The notes: a model not told the origin generated them from the letters alone. DNA of 64,000 nucleotides from Halochromatium sp. (GCA_010912705.1 POWB01000006.1:117602-181601); one strand, 5' to 3'; numbered from the stretch's first letter, positions 47,690 to 57,777 are shown. Program-made: numbers and translations.

Positions 47690-48379
47690 ATGCGCATGAT
47701 GGCCGGCTCATTGCTCACGGCCTGGCTGGTCGGTCTGCTCGGCGGGGTGCACTGCGTCGGCATGTGCGGCGGTATCGTCGCGACCTTAACTGCTGGACTG
47801 CCGCGCGAGCAGCGTCAGCAGGTCTCGCGTCAGTTGCCATTTCAGCTCGCTTATAACAGCGGGCGCATCCTCAGTTATACGCTGGCCGGTGCATTGATGG
47901 GGACGCTGGGTGCGATCGCGCTCGAGTTTCTGCCGCTGCATCTGGCGCAGCGGGCGCTGTATCTGATCGCGGCGGGCTTCATGCTCGCGCTTGGACTCTA
48001 TCTGGGCGGCTGGTGGCAGGGGCTGACCCGAGTCGAGCGACTCGGCGCACTGCTCTGGCGCCGGATCGAGCCGCTCGGACGCCGCTTCCTGCCGGTGCGC
48101 CACTGGTGGCAAGCGCTGGCGGTTGGTCTGGTCTGGGGCTGGCTGCCCTGCGGGCTGGTCTATAGCGTGCTGATCTGGTCAGCGAGCGCTGGCGGGCCGC
48201 TGCAGGGGGCGCTGCTGATGCTGGTGTTTGGGCTGGGTACCTTGCCCAATCTGCTCGGGCTGGGCCTCTTGGCTGGTGCCGCCGCACGTCTCAGTGAGCA
48301 ACGCTGGCTGCGTCAGTTGGCGGGCCTGATGGTAATCGGCTTCGGCCTTTATGCGCTTTGGCAGCTGTTGGTGCTTTAG
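47690..48379 (+). CDS. DsbD_2/TauE-like membrane protein, putative cytochrome-oxidase maturation type
   Basis: The 229-residue protein has six hydrophobic helices with paired Cys motifs GGVHCVGMCGG near the start and WGWLPCGLVYS in the middle, as in the sulfite exporter TauE/SafE-like (DsbD_2) proteins often found with cbb3 oxidase and copper-import genes. The Cys pairs suggest thiol exchange or metal transport. No cco genes are next to it here. The start used is ATG 47690, with AAGGG just before it; ATG 47696 is an alternative. Confidence 0.78.
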   Translation: MRMMAGSLLTAWLVGLLGGVHCVGMCGGIVATLTAGLPREQRQQVSRQLPFQLAYNSGRILSYTLAGALMGTLGAIALEFLPLHLAQRALYLIAAGFMLALGLYLGGWWQGLTRVERLGALLWRRIEPLGRRFLPVRHWWQALAVGLVWGWLPCGLVYSVLIWSASAGGPLQGALLMLVFGLGTLPNLLGLGLLAGAAARLSEQRWLRQLAGLMVIGFGLYALWQLLVL

Positions 48380-48384
48380 GCTGC

Positions 48385-48705
48385 TTACTGCTCATCTCCA
48401 GTTCCGGCGCGCGCATCCTTGATACCGAGCGTCAGCTGATGCGGGTTCTTGACGCGTAGCTGCTTGGTGCGGCTCTGCTGGCCAGTCACCAGCTCGACCG
48501 CGCTGCGTGAGACGCCAAAGCGCTCAGCAATGAACCGCAGCAGCTCAGCGTTGGCGCGGCCATCAACCGGCGGCGCCTTGAGCTTGACCTTGAGTGCATC
48601 GCCGAACGGCTCGGCGAAGGCGCTGCGGCCTGCGCGTGGCTGTACGCGCAGCCGCAGCAGCAGGTCAGTGCCATCCCAGCGGTACCAGTCAGCCGCGTCA
48701 CCCAT
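48385..48705 (-). CDS. yggU: DUF167 protein YggU
   Basis: The 106-residue protein has the DUF167 pattern LRVQPRAGRSAFAEPFGDALKVKLKAPPVDGRANAEL in pieces (LRVQPRAG, KVKLKAPPVDGRANAEL) and ends with a charged tail. Its function is unknown; it lies at the end of the rph...yggU operon, four bases from yggT, as in many gammaproteobacteria. Confidence 0.88.
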   Translation of the reverse strand: MGDAADWYRWDGTDLLLRLRVQPRAGRSAFAEPFGDALKVKLKAPPVDGRANAELLRFIAERFGVSRSAVELVTGQQSRTKQLRVKNPHQLTLGIKDARAGTGDEQ

Positions 48706-48708
48706 CGA

Positions 48709-49284
48709 TTAGAATGGACTACCGGTCAGCAGCTGCAAGGGTGGCAGCAGCAGCATCTCGAGCAGCACCAGGCCGATCATCACCACCATGGGCGAGAGAT
48801 CGATGCCGCTCATGGGCGGGATCAGACGCTGCGCGGGGCGCATGATCGGGTCGGTGACGTCACTGAGCAGCATCACCGCGGGATTGTAGGGGTCGGGATT
48901 CACCCAGCTCAGGATCACCCGGATCAGGATCGCAAAGAGGAAGATGCTGAGGATCGTTGAGACCAGCGCCGGGAGTGCCCAGAGCAGCGCAGCGAGTGGG
49001 TTGCGGCCTAGCCCCATCAGCATCGACAGCAATGCTAGCTCGCAGGCCTTGAGCGCCCAGGCAACGACGATGGCCGAGAGATCCAGCCCCGCGTAGCCCG
49101 GGATCAGCTTGCGCACTGGCCGCAGCACCGGCGAGGTGAGCTTGACCACGAACTGCGAGATCGGATTATAGAAATCGGCCCGCGCCCACTGCAGCAGGAA
49201 GCGGATGATGACCAGGGTGATGTAGAGCCCGAACAGGGTCTTGATCAGGAAGATCAGTGGGTTGGTGAAGTAGGCCTCGGTCAT
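48709..49284 (-). CDS. yggT: YggT family membrane protein
   Basis: The 191-residue protein has two YGGT repeats: YNPISQFVVKLTSPVLRPVR and PYNPAVMLLSDVTDPIMRPA, each preceded by hydrophobic helices. The family may help osmotic adaptation or cell-division placement of FtsZ-linked factors (YlmG relatives). The ATG overlaps the proC stop (ATGA) and has a strong GGAGGAG ribosome site inside proC's end. Confidence 0.92.
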   Translation of the reverse strand: MTEAYFTNPLIFLIKTLFGLYITLVIIRFLLQWARADFYNPISQFVVKLTSPVLRPVRKLIPGYAGLDLSAIVVAWALKACELALLSMLMGLGRNPLAALLWALPALVSTILSIFLFAILIRVILSWVNPDPYNPAVMLLSDVTDPIMRPAQRLIPPMSGIDLSPMVVMIGLVLLEMLLLPPLQLLTGSPF

Positions 49285-50117
49285 TTCTCCTCCGCGATCA
49301 ATTCAGAAAGCTCCTGTGCGCGATGCCGGGCGGCAGCCACCGCGCGCAACGTTAGGGCCGGCAGCCCACCCTTTTCGAACACCGCGATGGCGCGCTCGGT
49401 CGTGCCGCCGGGTGAGGTGACGCGCTGGCGCAGTTGTTGCGGTGACTCATCGCTCTCAACGGCCATGCGGGCAGCGCCCAGTGCGGTCTGAATGCTCAGC
49501 AGTCGGGCGCCCTCGGGGTCGAGGCCCTCGGCGATGGCGGCCTCCTCGAGCGCCTCCATGAACAAGAAGAAGTAGGCCGGTCCACTGCCGGAGAGGGCAG
49601 TGACGGTGTCTAGCTCGGCCTCTGTCTTGACCCAGTGCGTGAGTCCGCCGGCGCGCATGACCTCTTCGGCCAGGTTGACGTGCTTTGCCCAGGTGCCCGC
49701 GCTGGCATGCAGTCCGATGGCGCCAGACTGCACCAGCATTGGGGTGTTGGGCATTGAGCGCACGAGCGGGGTGGGCTGTCCGAGCCAGCCGTGGATTGAG
49801 GCCTCGGTGACGCCAGCCATGACCGAGATCACCAGCGGTAAGGGCTCGCTGAGCAGGGCGCCGACCTCGCGGCAGGCGACTGCTGCCATCTGAGGTTTGA
49901 CGCAGAAGACGATGACCTCGGCGGCGTCGATCGCCTCGACAGCCTGGGCGCAGGCGGTGATGCCAAACTGCTCGGCGAGCGCGTCGCGCTTTGCGGTATC
50001 CGGGTCGCTGACGGTCAGGCGTGCAGCCTCATAGCCGTCGGCGACCAGTCCAGCGATGAGGCTACGGGCCATGTTGCCGCCGCCGATGAAGGCGATGCGT
50101 GTGGTGGTTGAGGGCAT
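49281..50117 (-). CDS. proC: Pyrroline-5-carboxylate reductase
   Basis: The 278-residue protein starts with a Rossmann motif IAFIGGGNMARSLIAGL and has RSMPNTPMLVQSGA and ALSGSGPAYFFLFMEAL, all typical of ProC. It reduces pyrroline-5-carboxylate to proline. I chose ATG 50117; the longer frame would start with TTG two codons earlier. It lies between yggS and yggT, the usual order. Confidence 0.94.
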   Translation of the reverse strand: MPSTTTRIAFIGGGNMARSLIAGLVADGYEAARLTVSDPDTAKRDALAEQFGITACAQAVEAIDAAEVIVFCVKPQMAAVACREVGALLSEPLPLVISVMAGVTEASIHGWLGQPTPLVRSMPNTPMLVQSGAIGLHASAGTWAKHVNLAEEVMRAGGLTHWVKTEAELDTVTALSGSGPAYFFLFMEALEEAAIAEGLDPEGARLLSIQTALGAARMAVESDESPQQLRQRVTSPGGTTERAIAVFEKGGLPALTLRAVAAARHRAQELSELIAEEK

Positions 50118-50189
50118 AGGCAAGAAAGTGCGTCAGTTGTGGCGCGGACTCGTTGCGGCGTTTGTCGCTTGGCAACCAGCCCGAGCGGC

Positions 50190-50897
50190 CTAGTGTTGTG
50201 GTCTCGGGCCGAAGACGGCCGTGCCGATACGCACCATTGTAGCGCCCTCGGCGACCGCGGCCTCAAGATCGTCGGACATCCCCATCGACAGGGTCGCCAG
50301 CGGCTGCTCGGGCGTTGCAAGTTGATCGCGTAGGCTGCGCAGCTCGGCAAAGGGTTGCCGCTGGGACTCAAGGTTGTCGCTTGGGGCTGGCAGGGTCATC
50401 AAGCCCTCGATGCGCAGCCCTTCGATCGCACTGCACTGCTCGAGCAGCAAGGGCAATGCGTTCGGCTCGACACCGGCCTTGCTCGCCTCGCCGCTCAGAT
50501 TGACTTGCAGACAGCAGCGCAGTGGCGCAAGCCCGAGTGCGATCCGTTGCGCGCCGAGGCGTTGGGCATGATGCGTATCACCCAGTCCATGCACCCAGCT
50601 GAAGTGCTCGGCTATGAGTTTGGTCTTATTGCTCTGGATGCGGCCGATAAAGTGCCAGTCGAGTGCCAGATCGGCAAGCAGGACCTGCTTATCGCAGGCC
50701 TCTTGCACATAGCTCTCGCCAAAGGCGACCTGGCCGTGCTGGTAGGCAGCGCGAATCAGTGCGGCTGGCTGTACCTTACTGACCGCGAGCAGTTCGACAC
50801 TGCCCGGCTCACGATCGAAGCGAGCCTCGGCAGCAGCGATGCGTGCGCGCACCGCTTCCAGTCGGGCAGAGACACCTGTGTTGTCGATAGCGTTCAC
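50190..50897 (-). CDS. yggS: PLP homeostasis protein (YggS/PLPBP)
   Basis: The 235-residue protein has the PLP-binding Lys in LLAVSKVQPA, the segment FGESYVQEACDKQ and WHFIGRIQSNKTKLIAEHF, and a phosphate-binding end LSMGMSDDLEAAVAEGATMVRIGTAVFG in pieces. It carries PLP but is not a racemase; it keeps B6 vitamer and amino-acid pools balanced. The start is GTG at 50897, overlapping the rdgB stop by four bases (GTGA). Confidence 0.93.
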   Translation of the reverse strand: MNAIDNTGVSARLEAVRARIAAAEARFDREPGSVELLAVSKVQPAALIRAAYQHGQVAFGESYVQEACDKQVLLADLALDWHFIGRIQSNKTKLIAEHFSWVHGLGDTHHAQRLGAQRIALGLAPLRCCLQVNLSGEASKAGVEPNALPLLLEQCSAIEGLRIEGLMTLPAPSDNLESQRQPFAELRSLRDQLATPEQPLATLSMGMSDDLEAAVAEGATMVRIGTAVFGPRPQH

Positions 50898-51568
50898 TTG
50901 CTATCGCCTCGGGGTTGAGCTGCTGGTTGGGCATTGAGGTTATAGGGCGTCGGCTGTTCCAGCAGGCTTGCGACTAGCGCACGCAACGCTTGACCGCGAT
51001 GACTGAGCGCATTCTTGGTCTCCGGCTCTAGCTCCGCTGAGCTCATGCCGTGGGTGGGCACGCCAAAGATTGGGTCGTAGCCAAAACCGCGCTGGCCGCG
51101 AGGTGCGTCGAGGATCAGCCCTTCCCAGGTGCCTTGGCAGATCAAAGGGGTCGGGTCATCGGCATGGCGCAGATAGACCATCACGCATTGGAAACGTGCG
51201 CTGCGGTTGGCGTTGGGCTGCTCGGCGAGTGCGCGCAGTAGCTTCTCGTTATTGGCCTCATCGCTACTCTCGGCGCCAGCGTAGCGGGCTGAGTAGATGC
51301 CGGGTGCGCCCTGCAAGGCATCGACCTCGATGCCAGAATCGTCGGCGATCGCCGCGCGGCCGCTACAGCGCGCTGCGTGGCGTGCCTTGAGGATGGCGTT
51401 CTCAACAAAGGTCAGGCCGGTCTCCTCGGCCGACCCGATGCCGAGCTGGCCTTGCGGGATCAGGTGCAGTCCTGCGGGGGCGATCAATGCTTCGATCTCG
51501 CGCAGCTTGCCGGGGTTATCACTGGCAAGGACGATGGCGTTGGTTTCGATAGCTAACTTAGGGCTCAT
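50894..51568 (-). CDS. rdgB: XTP/dITP diphosphatase
   Basis: The 224-residue protein shows NAIVLASDNPGKLREIEALI, the metal-binding region GRAAIADDSGIEVDALQG, YSARYAGAESSD and GFGYDPIFGV, the HAM1/RdgB set. It removes non-canonical purine nucleotides. It is 42 bases from rph and overlaps yggS. Confidence 0.94.
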   Translation of the reverse strand: MSPKLAIETNAIVLASDNPGKLREIEALIAPAGLHLIPQGQLGIGSAEETGLTFVENAILKARHAARCSGRAAIADDSGIEVDALQGAPGIYSARYAGAESSDEANNEKLLRALAEQPNANRSARFQCVMVYLRHADDPTPLICQGTWEGLILDAPRGQRGFGYDPIFGVPTHGMSSAELEPETKNALSHRGQALRALVASLLEQPTPYNLNAQPAAQPRGDSK

Positions 51569-51610
51569 GCGTCAGGTTCGTGATCTGCTGTTCGTACCAT
51601 GGAGCGGCGC

Positions 51611-52327
51611 TCAGTCGGTGAGGGCCGCGCGTTGAGCGGCGATGATCTGCTCGATGCCGATGGTCGCCAAGTCGAGCATGGCGATCATCTCGGTGCGCGA
51701 GAAGGGCGCAGCTTCGGCCGTGCCTTGGATCTCGATCAGCCCGCCGTCATCGGCCATCACCACATTCATATCGGTGTCAGCGCTGCTGTCCTCGGCATAG
51801 TCGAGATCCAGCACCGGCGTGCCGGCATAGACACCGACCGAGACCGCCGCAATCTGTCGCTTCAGCGGCGACTGCTGCAGTTTGCCCTGGGCGACTAGCC
51901 CTTGGATGGCGATCTGCAGCGCGATCCAGGCGCCGCTGATCGCCGCCGTGCGCGTGCCCCCATCGGCCTGGATCACATCGCAATCCAGCGTGATGCTGCG
52001 CTCGCCGAGCTGCTTTAGATCCGCCGCCGCGCGCAGCGAGCGTCCGATCAGGCGCTGGATCTCGAGGGTCCGCCCGCCCTGTTTACCACGCGCGGCCTCG
52101 CGCGGGGTGCGCTCGCCGGTCGAGCGGGGCAGCATGCCATATTCGGCGGTGATCCAGCCCTGACCCTGGCCACGTAAGAACGGCGGCACCCGCTCCTCGA
52201 CGCTGGCGGTGCAGAGCACACGGGTCTCGCCGAACTCGGCTAAGACCGAGCCCTCGGCTTGAGTCGTAAAACCGGGGGTGAAGCGCAACGGGCGCAGCTG
52301 ATCGGGTTGGCGGGCGGACGGGCGCAT
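51611..52327 (-). CDS. rph: RNase PH
   Basis: The 238-residue protein starts [16 protein letters not shown] and contains [39 protein letters not shown], a phosphate-binding region [19 protein letters not shown] and [18 protein letters not shown]. It trims tRNA 3' ends phosphorolytically. ATG 52327 has GGAG about 8 bases upstream and matches the family start; the frame is open to 52408. It leads the six-gene leftward operon. Confidence 0.95.
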   Translation of the reverse strand: MRPSARQPDQLRPLRFTPGFTTQAEGSVLAEFGETRVLCTASVEERVPPFLRGQGQGWITAEYGMLPRSTGERTPREAARGKQGGRTLEIQRLIGRSLRAAADLKQLGERSITLDCDVIQADGGTRTAAISGAWIALQIAIQGLVAQGKLQQSPLKRQIAAVSVGVYAGTPVLDLDYAEDSSADTDMNVVMADDGGLIEIQGTAEAAPFSRTEMIAMLDLATIGIEQIIAAQRAALTD

Positions 52328-52610
52328 GATGGGCTCCATTAGGATGAGGGCGGGTCGATAGGACGGACGAGCAGGGCGGCTTGCGAGTTGCGACTCTGTG
52401 GTGTTCATCAGTTGAGAGGTCTAGCCGCGACCGGATTGTCGCATGTGAGCAGTGAAGATGAGTGGCCATGAATGGCTGTTTGATCCTTAGTGCGGCTAGG
52501 CTGATTGTCCGCACGGACGAGCTTTGGGGTCAAATTTGTCTCAGTCGCGTCCGACAGCCCTGATCGCGTTATGATCCCGGCAACGTCCGCAACCCGATCG
52601 AAACAAGCCT

Positions 52611-53495
52611 ATGGCTAAGAGCATGACCGCCTTCGCCCGTCAAGACCGTAGTACCGAGGCCGGCGAGCTGACCTGGGAGGTCCGCAGTGTCAACCATCGC
52701 TTCCTGGAGCCGCATCTGCGTCTGCCGGAGGATCTGCGCAGCCTCGAGCCCAAGGTCCGCGAGATCCTGGGGCAGCATTTGAGTCGCGGCAAGATTGATC
52801 TCAGCCTGCGGCTGGGTGGGCGTGGCGGCTCAGGCGGCGGCTCTGCTGGCTCTGCTGAGCTGCGCGTCAACACCGCGCTGCTCGAGGCGCTGCTCAAGGC
52901 CGCCGACAAGGTCGCCACCCGCATTGGCGAGCCGGCGGCGCCACACATGTTTGATCTGCTGAGCTGGCCCGGCATGCTCGAAGAGGCGCCGAAGGACATG
53001 GATGCCCTCAGCAACGCCGCACTCGAGCTGCTCGAGGAGACCCTGGTGGCCTTGGTCGAGGCCCGTGTGCGCGAGGGCGAGCGATTGAAGACGTTGCTGC
53101 TCGACCGTTGCGACAAGCTCCTCGAGCGCGTCGCCGAGGTCCGGCAACGGATGCCCGAGGTGCTCGCAGCGGTCCGCACCCGCATCGCCGAGCGTCTCGC
53201 TGAGATACGCGACGAGCTTGACGAGACCCGTCTCGAGCAGGAGATGACCCTGATCGCGCAGCGCCTCGATGTCGATGAAGAGATGGACCGGCTCGAGAGC
53301 CACATCACTGAGGTCCGCGATAGCCTCGACAGCGATGACCCGATCGGCCGCCGGCTCGACTTCCTGATGCAAGAGCTGAACCGCGAGGCCAATACCTTGA
53401 GTTCGAAGTCGCCCGATGCCACGGTGACCCGTGCCGCGGTCGATATGAAGGTGTTGATCGAGCAGATGCGGGAGCAGGTGCAGAATATTGAGTAG
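52611..53495 (+). CDS. yicC: YicC-family endoribonuclease
   Basis: The 294-residue protein has the N-terminal SMTAFARQDRSTEAGELTWEV, SVNHRFLEPHLRLPEDLRSLE and the C-terminal DUF1732 segment DPIGRRLDFLMQELNREANTLSSKS, then VLIEQMREQVQNIE. E. coli YicC is now reported to be an endoribonuclease acting on small RNAs. It is divergent from rph with 283 bases between them, the common arrangement. Confidence 0.93.
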   Translation: MAKSMTAFARQDRSTEAGELTWEVRSVNHRFLEPHLRLPEDLRSLEPKVREILGQHLSRGKIDLSLRLGGRGGSGGGSAGSAELRVNTALLEALLKAADKVATRIGEPAAPHMFDLLSWPGMLEEAPKDMDALSNAALELLEETLVALVEARVREGERLKTLLLDRCDKLLERVAEVRQRMPEVLAAVRTRIAERLAEIRDELDETRLEQEMTLIAQRLDVDEEMDRLESHITEVRDSLDSDDPIGRRLDFLMQELNREANTLSSKSPDATVTRAAVDMKVLIEQMREQVQNIE

Positions 53496-53618
53496 GAGTC
53501 TAACGCTGGCTTTCCACGCATTGGCACGAGCAAAAAACGATTATCGGCGCCTGAAAAGCTTGATGCAGGCGGGTTAGCCAATCAAGGGCATAAGCGACGG
53601 CGGGGGGTTGGGCAGGAA

Positions 53619-54554
53619 TCAGGACGAGCTGTTGCGCAAGCTTGCTAACTCCGCTTCCAGTGCCGCTCGGGCGGTTGCCTCGCGCCGCGCCTCTGCCAAG
53701 GCTTCATCGCATTTGCGGCTGGCCTCATCGCGTTCTTGGCTAGCCTGATCGCGCTCGTGCTCAGCCTTTAATCGTGCTTGTTCGGCTTGAGCCTGCGCCT
53801 GCTCGGCTTGAGCCTGCGCCTGTTTGGCTTGAGCCTGCGCCTGCTCGGCAAGCGTCCATTCTGGCAGCACGAAACCGCTGTAGACCGGGTCGCGACGAAT
53901 CGCATCGAGGTCTGGTCGGCGGATCAGGTCACCGATACGAAACTGGAAACCTGGCAAGATCCGCGAGCGCACCAGGCGCTCATCACCGCTGTCCTCGATC
54001 GGCAGCGGGCTGTAGACGCGGCTGCCCCGGGTGCGGCCATAGAAGGCCAGGTTGCCCTGCTCGCGATGCAGCACATAATACTCGGGCACGCCGGCGGCAG
54101 CGTACTCGGCTTTCTTGACCACCAGATCGCGATGGACATAGGCCGGCTTTTCTGTCGATAGGGCCTCGACGCAGAGGTCGAAGATGCCATGATAGGAGCT
54201 ATCGCTCAGGTCCAGCGGAACTGGGTTGCTGTCGAGCACCACCGCCAAGTCGGGTTTGCGGATCACCGTGCCCGAGCTGAGCGACAGCCGGAAGCCCATC
54301 TCCAGCGCCACCAGCTTGCCGATGGGCTGTAGCCGCAGGTAGTGGCGCAACAGCTCCAGAAACCAGAGGTAGACCTGAAAGGTCTCGAAATCCGACACTG
54401 GCTTCTCCTCCAAGCGGCCGTTGTTCCACTCGTAGCTGAGATCACCGGTGTTGTACCAGTCCTGCCAGTACTCGGCTTCGCTGACCAGTCGGCCGTCGGC
54501 GGAGACGGGCTCGGCACTGGCGGGCTGTTCACCTGTGATCGGCCATTGAGACAT
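53619..54554 (-). CDS. Uma2-family (DUF820) putative PD-(D/E)xK endonuclease, copy 2
   Basis: The 311-residue protein has SYEWNNGRLEEKPVSD, MGFRLSLSSGTVIRKPDLAV, LCVEALST and the Lys in KKAEYAAAGVPEYYVLH, so the metal-binding acids and Lys of the fold are kept. It is clearly a paralog of the gene at 31866-32681, but its tail is different: about 75 residues of coiled coil made from three 21-bp repeats (AQAQAKQ, AQAQAEQ) then mixed charged sequence. The ribosome site is weak. Function of the family is unknown. Confidence 0.85.
   Translation of the reverse strand: MSQWPITGEQPASAEPVSADGRLVSEAEYWQDWYNTGDLSYEWNNGRLEEKPVSDFETFQVYLWFLELLRHYLRLQPIGKLVALEMGFRLSLSSGTVIRKPDLAVVLDSNPVPLDLSDSSYHGIFDLCVEALSTEKPAYVHRDLVVKKAEYAAAGVPEYYVLHREQGNLAFYGRTRGSRVYSPLPIEDSGDERLVRSRILPGFQFRIGDLIRRPDLDAIRRDPVYSGFVLPEWTLAEQAQAQAKQAQAQAEQAQAQAEQARLKAEHERDQASQERDEASRKCDEALAEARREATARAALEAELASLRNSSS
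53782..53844. repeat. Three 21-bp repeats coding for the Uma2 coiled-coil tail
   Basis: Units at 53782-53802, 53803-53823 and 53824-53844 share TCGGCTTGAGCCTGCGCCTG with one or two changes. They encode heptads AQAQAEQ, matching the seven-residue period of a coiled coil, so unit gain or loss would lengthen the coil without breaking its register. Confidence 0.85.
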
Positions 54555-54590
54555 TGGGGTCGGCCCTCGGTCAATAGGCGTGTGAGAAGA

Positions 54591-57554
54591 CTAGGCAAAG
54601 GCGATCAGGCGTAGGGCATCGAGGCGTAGTCGGCTGTTAGCAAGCGTCTCAGCGAGGGCATCGCGCTCGGCGATGAGCGCTTCGATCTCCTCTGGGCGCA
54701 CCGCTGGATTGCGGCGAGCGAGTGCCTGTAGCCGCGCCAGCTCCGCGTCAAGCTGTTCATGCATCAGTTGACTTGCCTGCTCGCGCAGCACTTGGCTCTC
54801 GCGTGCGGCCTGCTGCTCTGCGAGCTCTATCATGGCGTCGATCACCTTGCTCTTGGCCTTCAAGAGGGCGCGTGCAAGCGGTCTCCGAGAGCGCAGACAT
54901 TTGCCGCCGAGGGCGTTGCGGTCGATCTCGGTACTGCGCTCTTTGCCTTGTTCATCGATCAGCATACGCCGAGCGGTCGGTGGTAGGAAACGCTGGGCGT
55001 TGAGGATCGGAGGTGCGGGGCATTCGGCGACATAGACCGCCTCGAGTAGTAAAGCACTGGAGGCAAAGCGCGGGTCTTGGGTCAACACGAGTGCGCTGGT
55101 GCCCATGTGGGAGCCGGTCATCATCTCGAGCGCGGCACGTGCCATCGGGTGCTCGCGGGTGAGGAAGCGTCGGTCTTCATGGGCCAGTGCATGTTGGCGG
55201 CTGAAGGTCGCGGTCATCCCTTCGTCTGGTAGCTCGGGGAAGTGCTCATGCAGCATGTGGTTGCCGGGCCGAACGATGATGCTGCCACTTGGGCCGGCCT
55301 CGCGCTCGACCCCGAATGCATCCCAAAGCCCGGTGAGGAAGGTCTCGATGCCGGGATCACGATCTTCGCTCTCGAGCGCCTCGACCAGGGCCGCGCCCCG
55401 CGCTGGACGATGCGAGCTGAGCTCGAGCAGCCGATCACGGCCGGCGGCGAGCTCGGCATCGAGTCGCGCGCGCAGTGCCTTGGCTGCGTCGATCAGGGCG
55501 TCGATCTCGGCTGGCTCTGGAGCCGGGTCCATCAGCAGGTCCTCGAGCCTCTCGCGTTGCTCCCAGAACACCGCTGGGGCCGCTGGCTGATGGGCAGAGA
55601 AGGCGTCGAGTCCTTCGTGATACCAGCGGAACAGCAGCTCATCTGGGCTGCCGGCGCGATAGGGGACATGGATGCGGATGGTCTCGGTCTGGCCGATCCG
55701 ATCGAGCCGGCCGATGCGCTGCTCGAGCAGCTCAGGATCAGTAGGCAGATCGAATAACACCAGATGATGGGCAAACTGGAAGTTGCGCCCCTCGCTGCCG
55801 ATCTCGGAGCAGAGCAGGATTTGGGTGCCCTCATCCGGGTCGGCGAAGAAGGCGGCGGCGCGGTCACGCTCGACGATTGGCATGCCTTCATGGAACACCG
55901 CGGCTTGGATGCCGGCGCGCTCGAGCAGGGTGCGGCGCAGGTCGAGCAGGGTCTCTGCGGTGGCCGTGATCAATAGCACCTTGGCTGGCGCGAGTGCGCG
56001 GAGCTGCGCGATCAGCCAATCGACTCGCGGATCGGTGTCGAGTAGGTCGGTGTTTTCGATCGCCGACAAGAGCGCGTCGAGTGGATCGGCGTTGCGGCTG
56101 TCAGCCAACGCGCTCTGTTCTGGCTGTTCCAGCGAATTGAGCTGATCAGCCTGATCCTGTTGATCCCTCGGCGCGTCTGAGTCATCCAGCCCTGAGTCTT
56201 GCTCCAATCGAGCTGGATGCAGCTCGCGCTGCGGGAAGCCGCTAATCGCAGCGCGGCTGTTACGGAACAGCACCCGGCCGGTGCCGTGGCGGTCGAGCAG
56301 TTGCTCGATGATGGCCTGGCGATCATGATGATCTCTGACCATCTGGCTAGTTGGCCTAGAGGTCCCATTCGCGCCATCGGACTTTGTCGTCTCGATATCC
56401 CTGTCATCGAGCAACGCCTCAAGCTGTGCCTGCTCGGCACTGGTCAGCGGGGTTTCCTCGAGCAGGCGGCTGACCAGCTCGGCGACCGGGGCATAGCCTT
56501 CCTCTTCGTCCAAGAAGCGCTGGTAATCGCCGAAGCGCTCTGGGTCGAGCAGTCGCAAGCGGCCGAAATGACCGGCGCGGCCAAGCTGTTCCGGGGTTGC
56601 CGTCAGCAGCAGCACCGCTGGCGTGATTGTGGCGAGTGCGGCAACCAAGTCATAGGCGGGGCTGCTCGCCTCAGGTGACCATTCTAGATGATGGGCTTCA
56701 TCGCAGATCAACAGATCCCAGCCGGCATGGAGTACAGCATCGGCAAGGCCGGCGTCACTGGTGAGTAGATCCAGGCTGCAGAGGATCTTCTGCTCAGACT
56801 CAAACGGATTCAGTGCCTCGCTGCCCCCCGTCAGCGCGCTCACCCGTTCCCGATCGAACAAGGCAAAGCGCAGATTAAAGCGCCGCAGCAGCTCGACTAG
56901 CCATTGATGCAACAGCGGCTCGGGGACCAGGATCAAGACGCGACGCACCCGTCCGGCCAACAGCAGCCGATGCAGGATCAGCCCGGCCTCGATGGTCTTG
57001 CCGAGGCCGACCTCGTCGGCGAGCAGCACGCGCGGATGATGCCGGTCGGCCACCTCGGCGGCGATATGTAGTTGGTGTGGGATCGGACTGATGCGTGCGC
57101 CGAGCAGCCCGCGCGCGGTGGCAGTCGCTAGCTGGCCGGTTTGCTCCAGTGCCTGCATGCGCAGCCGGAACCAGGTGTCGCTGTCTAGCCGGCCAGCGCG
57201 TAGGCGCTGCTGTGGGCGGCTCAGGCGCAGCCTAGGGTCGATGCGGGTCTCCGGCAGCGGCTGCTCGTTGCCGGCGTTGTCGCGGGCCAGATAGGTGATG
57301 AAACCGTTGTGCTCGAGATGATCGATTACGGTTAGGTCGCGACCATCGAGATCACGCAACAGCTCACCGGTTGTGAGCTGCGCGCGCCAGAGTGGCGTGT
57401 TGTCGGCGGCATAGGTGCGGCGCTCGCCAGTGGCCGGGAATAGGACCGTGACGCGCCGATGCTCGACGGCCTCGATCATCCCGAGGCCAAGCTCGGGTTG
57501 GGTTTCAGAGAGCCAACGTTGGCCAACGGCAAAGGCGGGGGCGGGCTCAGGCAT
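54591..57554 (-). CDS. rapA: RNA polymerase recycling ATPase RapA
   Basis: The 987-residue protein has an N-terminal Tudor/KOW-like part (FAVGQRWLSETQPELGLG), the Swi2/Snf2 helicase core with Walker A DEVGLGKTIEAG, DEAH (LLICDEAHHLEW), TATPEQ, and the second lobe with LLCSEIGSEGRNFQFAHHLV and QRIGRLDRIGQT, then the long RapA-specific C-terminus. It frees stalled RNA polymerase and binds it directly. It is a little longer than E. coli RapA (968), with a Gln/Asp-rich insert near residues 460-500 (DQQDQADQLNSLEQPEQS). Confidence 0.94.
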   Translation of the reverse strand: MPEPAPAFAVGQRWLSETQPELGLGMIEAVEHRRVTVLFPATGERRTYAADNTPLWRAQLTTGELLRDLDGRDLTVIDHLEHNGFITYLARDNAGNEQPLPETRIDPRLRLSRPQQRLRAGRLDSDTWFRLRMQALEQTGQLATATARGLLGARISPIPHQLHIAAEVADRHHPRVLLADEVGLGKTIEAGLILHRLLLAGRVRRVLILVPEPLLHQWLVELLRRFNLRFALFDRERVSALTGGSEALNPFESEQKILCSLDLLTSDAGLADAVLHAGWDLLICDEAHHLEWSPEASSPAYDLVAALATITPAVLLLTATPEQLGRAGHFGRLRLLDPERFGDYQRFLDEEEGYAPVAELVSRLLEETPLTSAEQAQLEALLDDRDIETTKSDGANGTSRPTSQMVRDHHDRQAIIEQLLDRHGTGRVLFRNSRAAISGFPQRELHPARLEQDSGLDDSDAPRDQQDQADQLNSLEQPEQSALADSRNADPLDALLSAIENTDLLDTDPRVDWLIAQLRALAPAKVLLITATAETLLDLRRTLLERAGIQAAVFHEGMPIVERDRAAAFFADPDEGTQILLCSEIGSEGRNFQFAHHLVLFDLPTDPELLEQRIGRLDRIGQTETIRIHVPYRAGSPDELLFRWYHEGLDAFSAHQPAAPAVFWEQRERLEDLLMDPAPEPAEIDALIDAAKALRARLDAELAAGRDRLLELSSHRPARGAALVEALESEDRDPGIETFLTGLWDAFGVEREAGPSGSIIVRPGNHMLHEHFPELPDEGMTATFSRQHALAHEDRRFLTREHPMARAALEMMTGSHMGTSALVLTQDPRFASSALLLEAVYVAECPAPPILNAQRFLPPTARRMLIDEQGKERSTEIDRNALGGKCLRSRRPLARALLKAKSKVIDAMIELAEQQAARESQVLREQASQLMHEQLDAELARLQALARRNPAVRPEEIEALIAERDALAETLANSRLRLDALRLIAFA

Positions 57555-57777
57555 AGGACAGCTCAGTCAGCAGGACAGCGGAGATCGATGATAGGGTGGT
57601 GGTGTTCAACATACCGGGCGAATTATCCGGACTTTTGCCTCGGCTCGCTTGACTGCGTGGCCATCTACCGGAGAGAGACTGGTCGCATAGCGCTAATCGG
57701 CCGACAGCTGTTGGGGTTTTTCTAGCTGCGCTTGCGCGCTAGGCTGCTGGTCAACCCGGATCGACGAAGAGTGCATC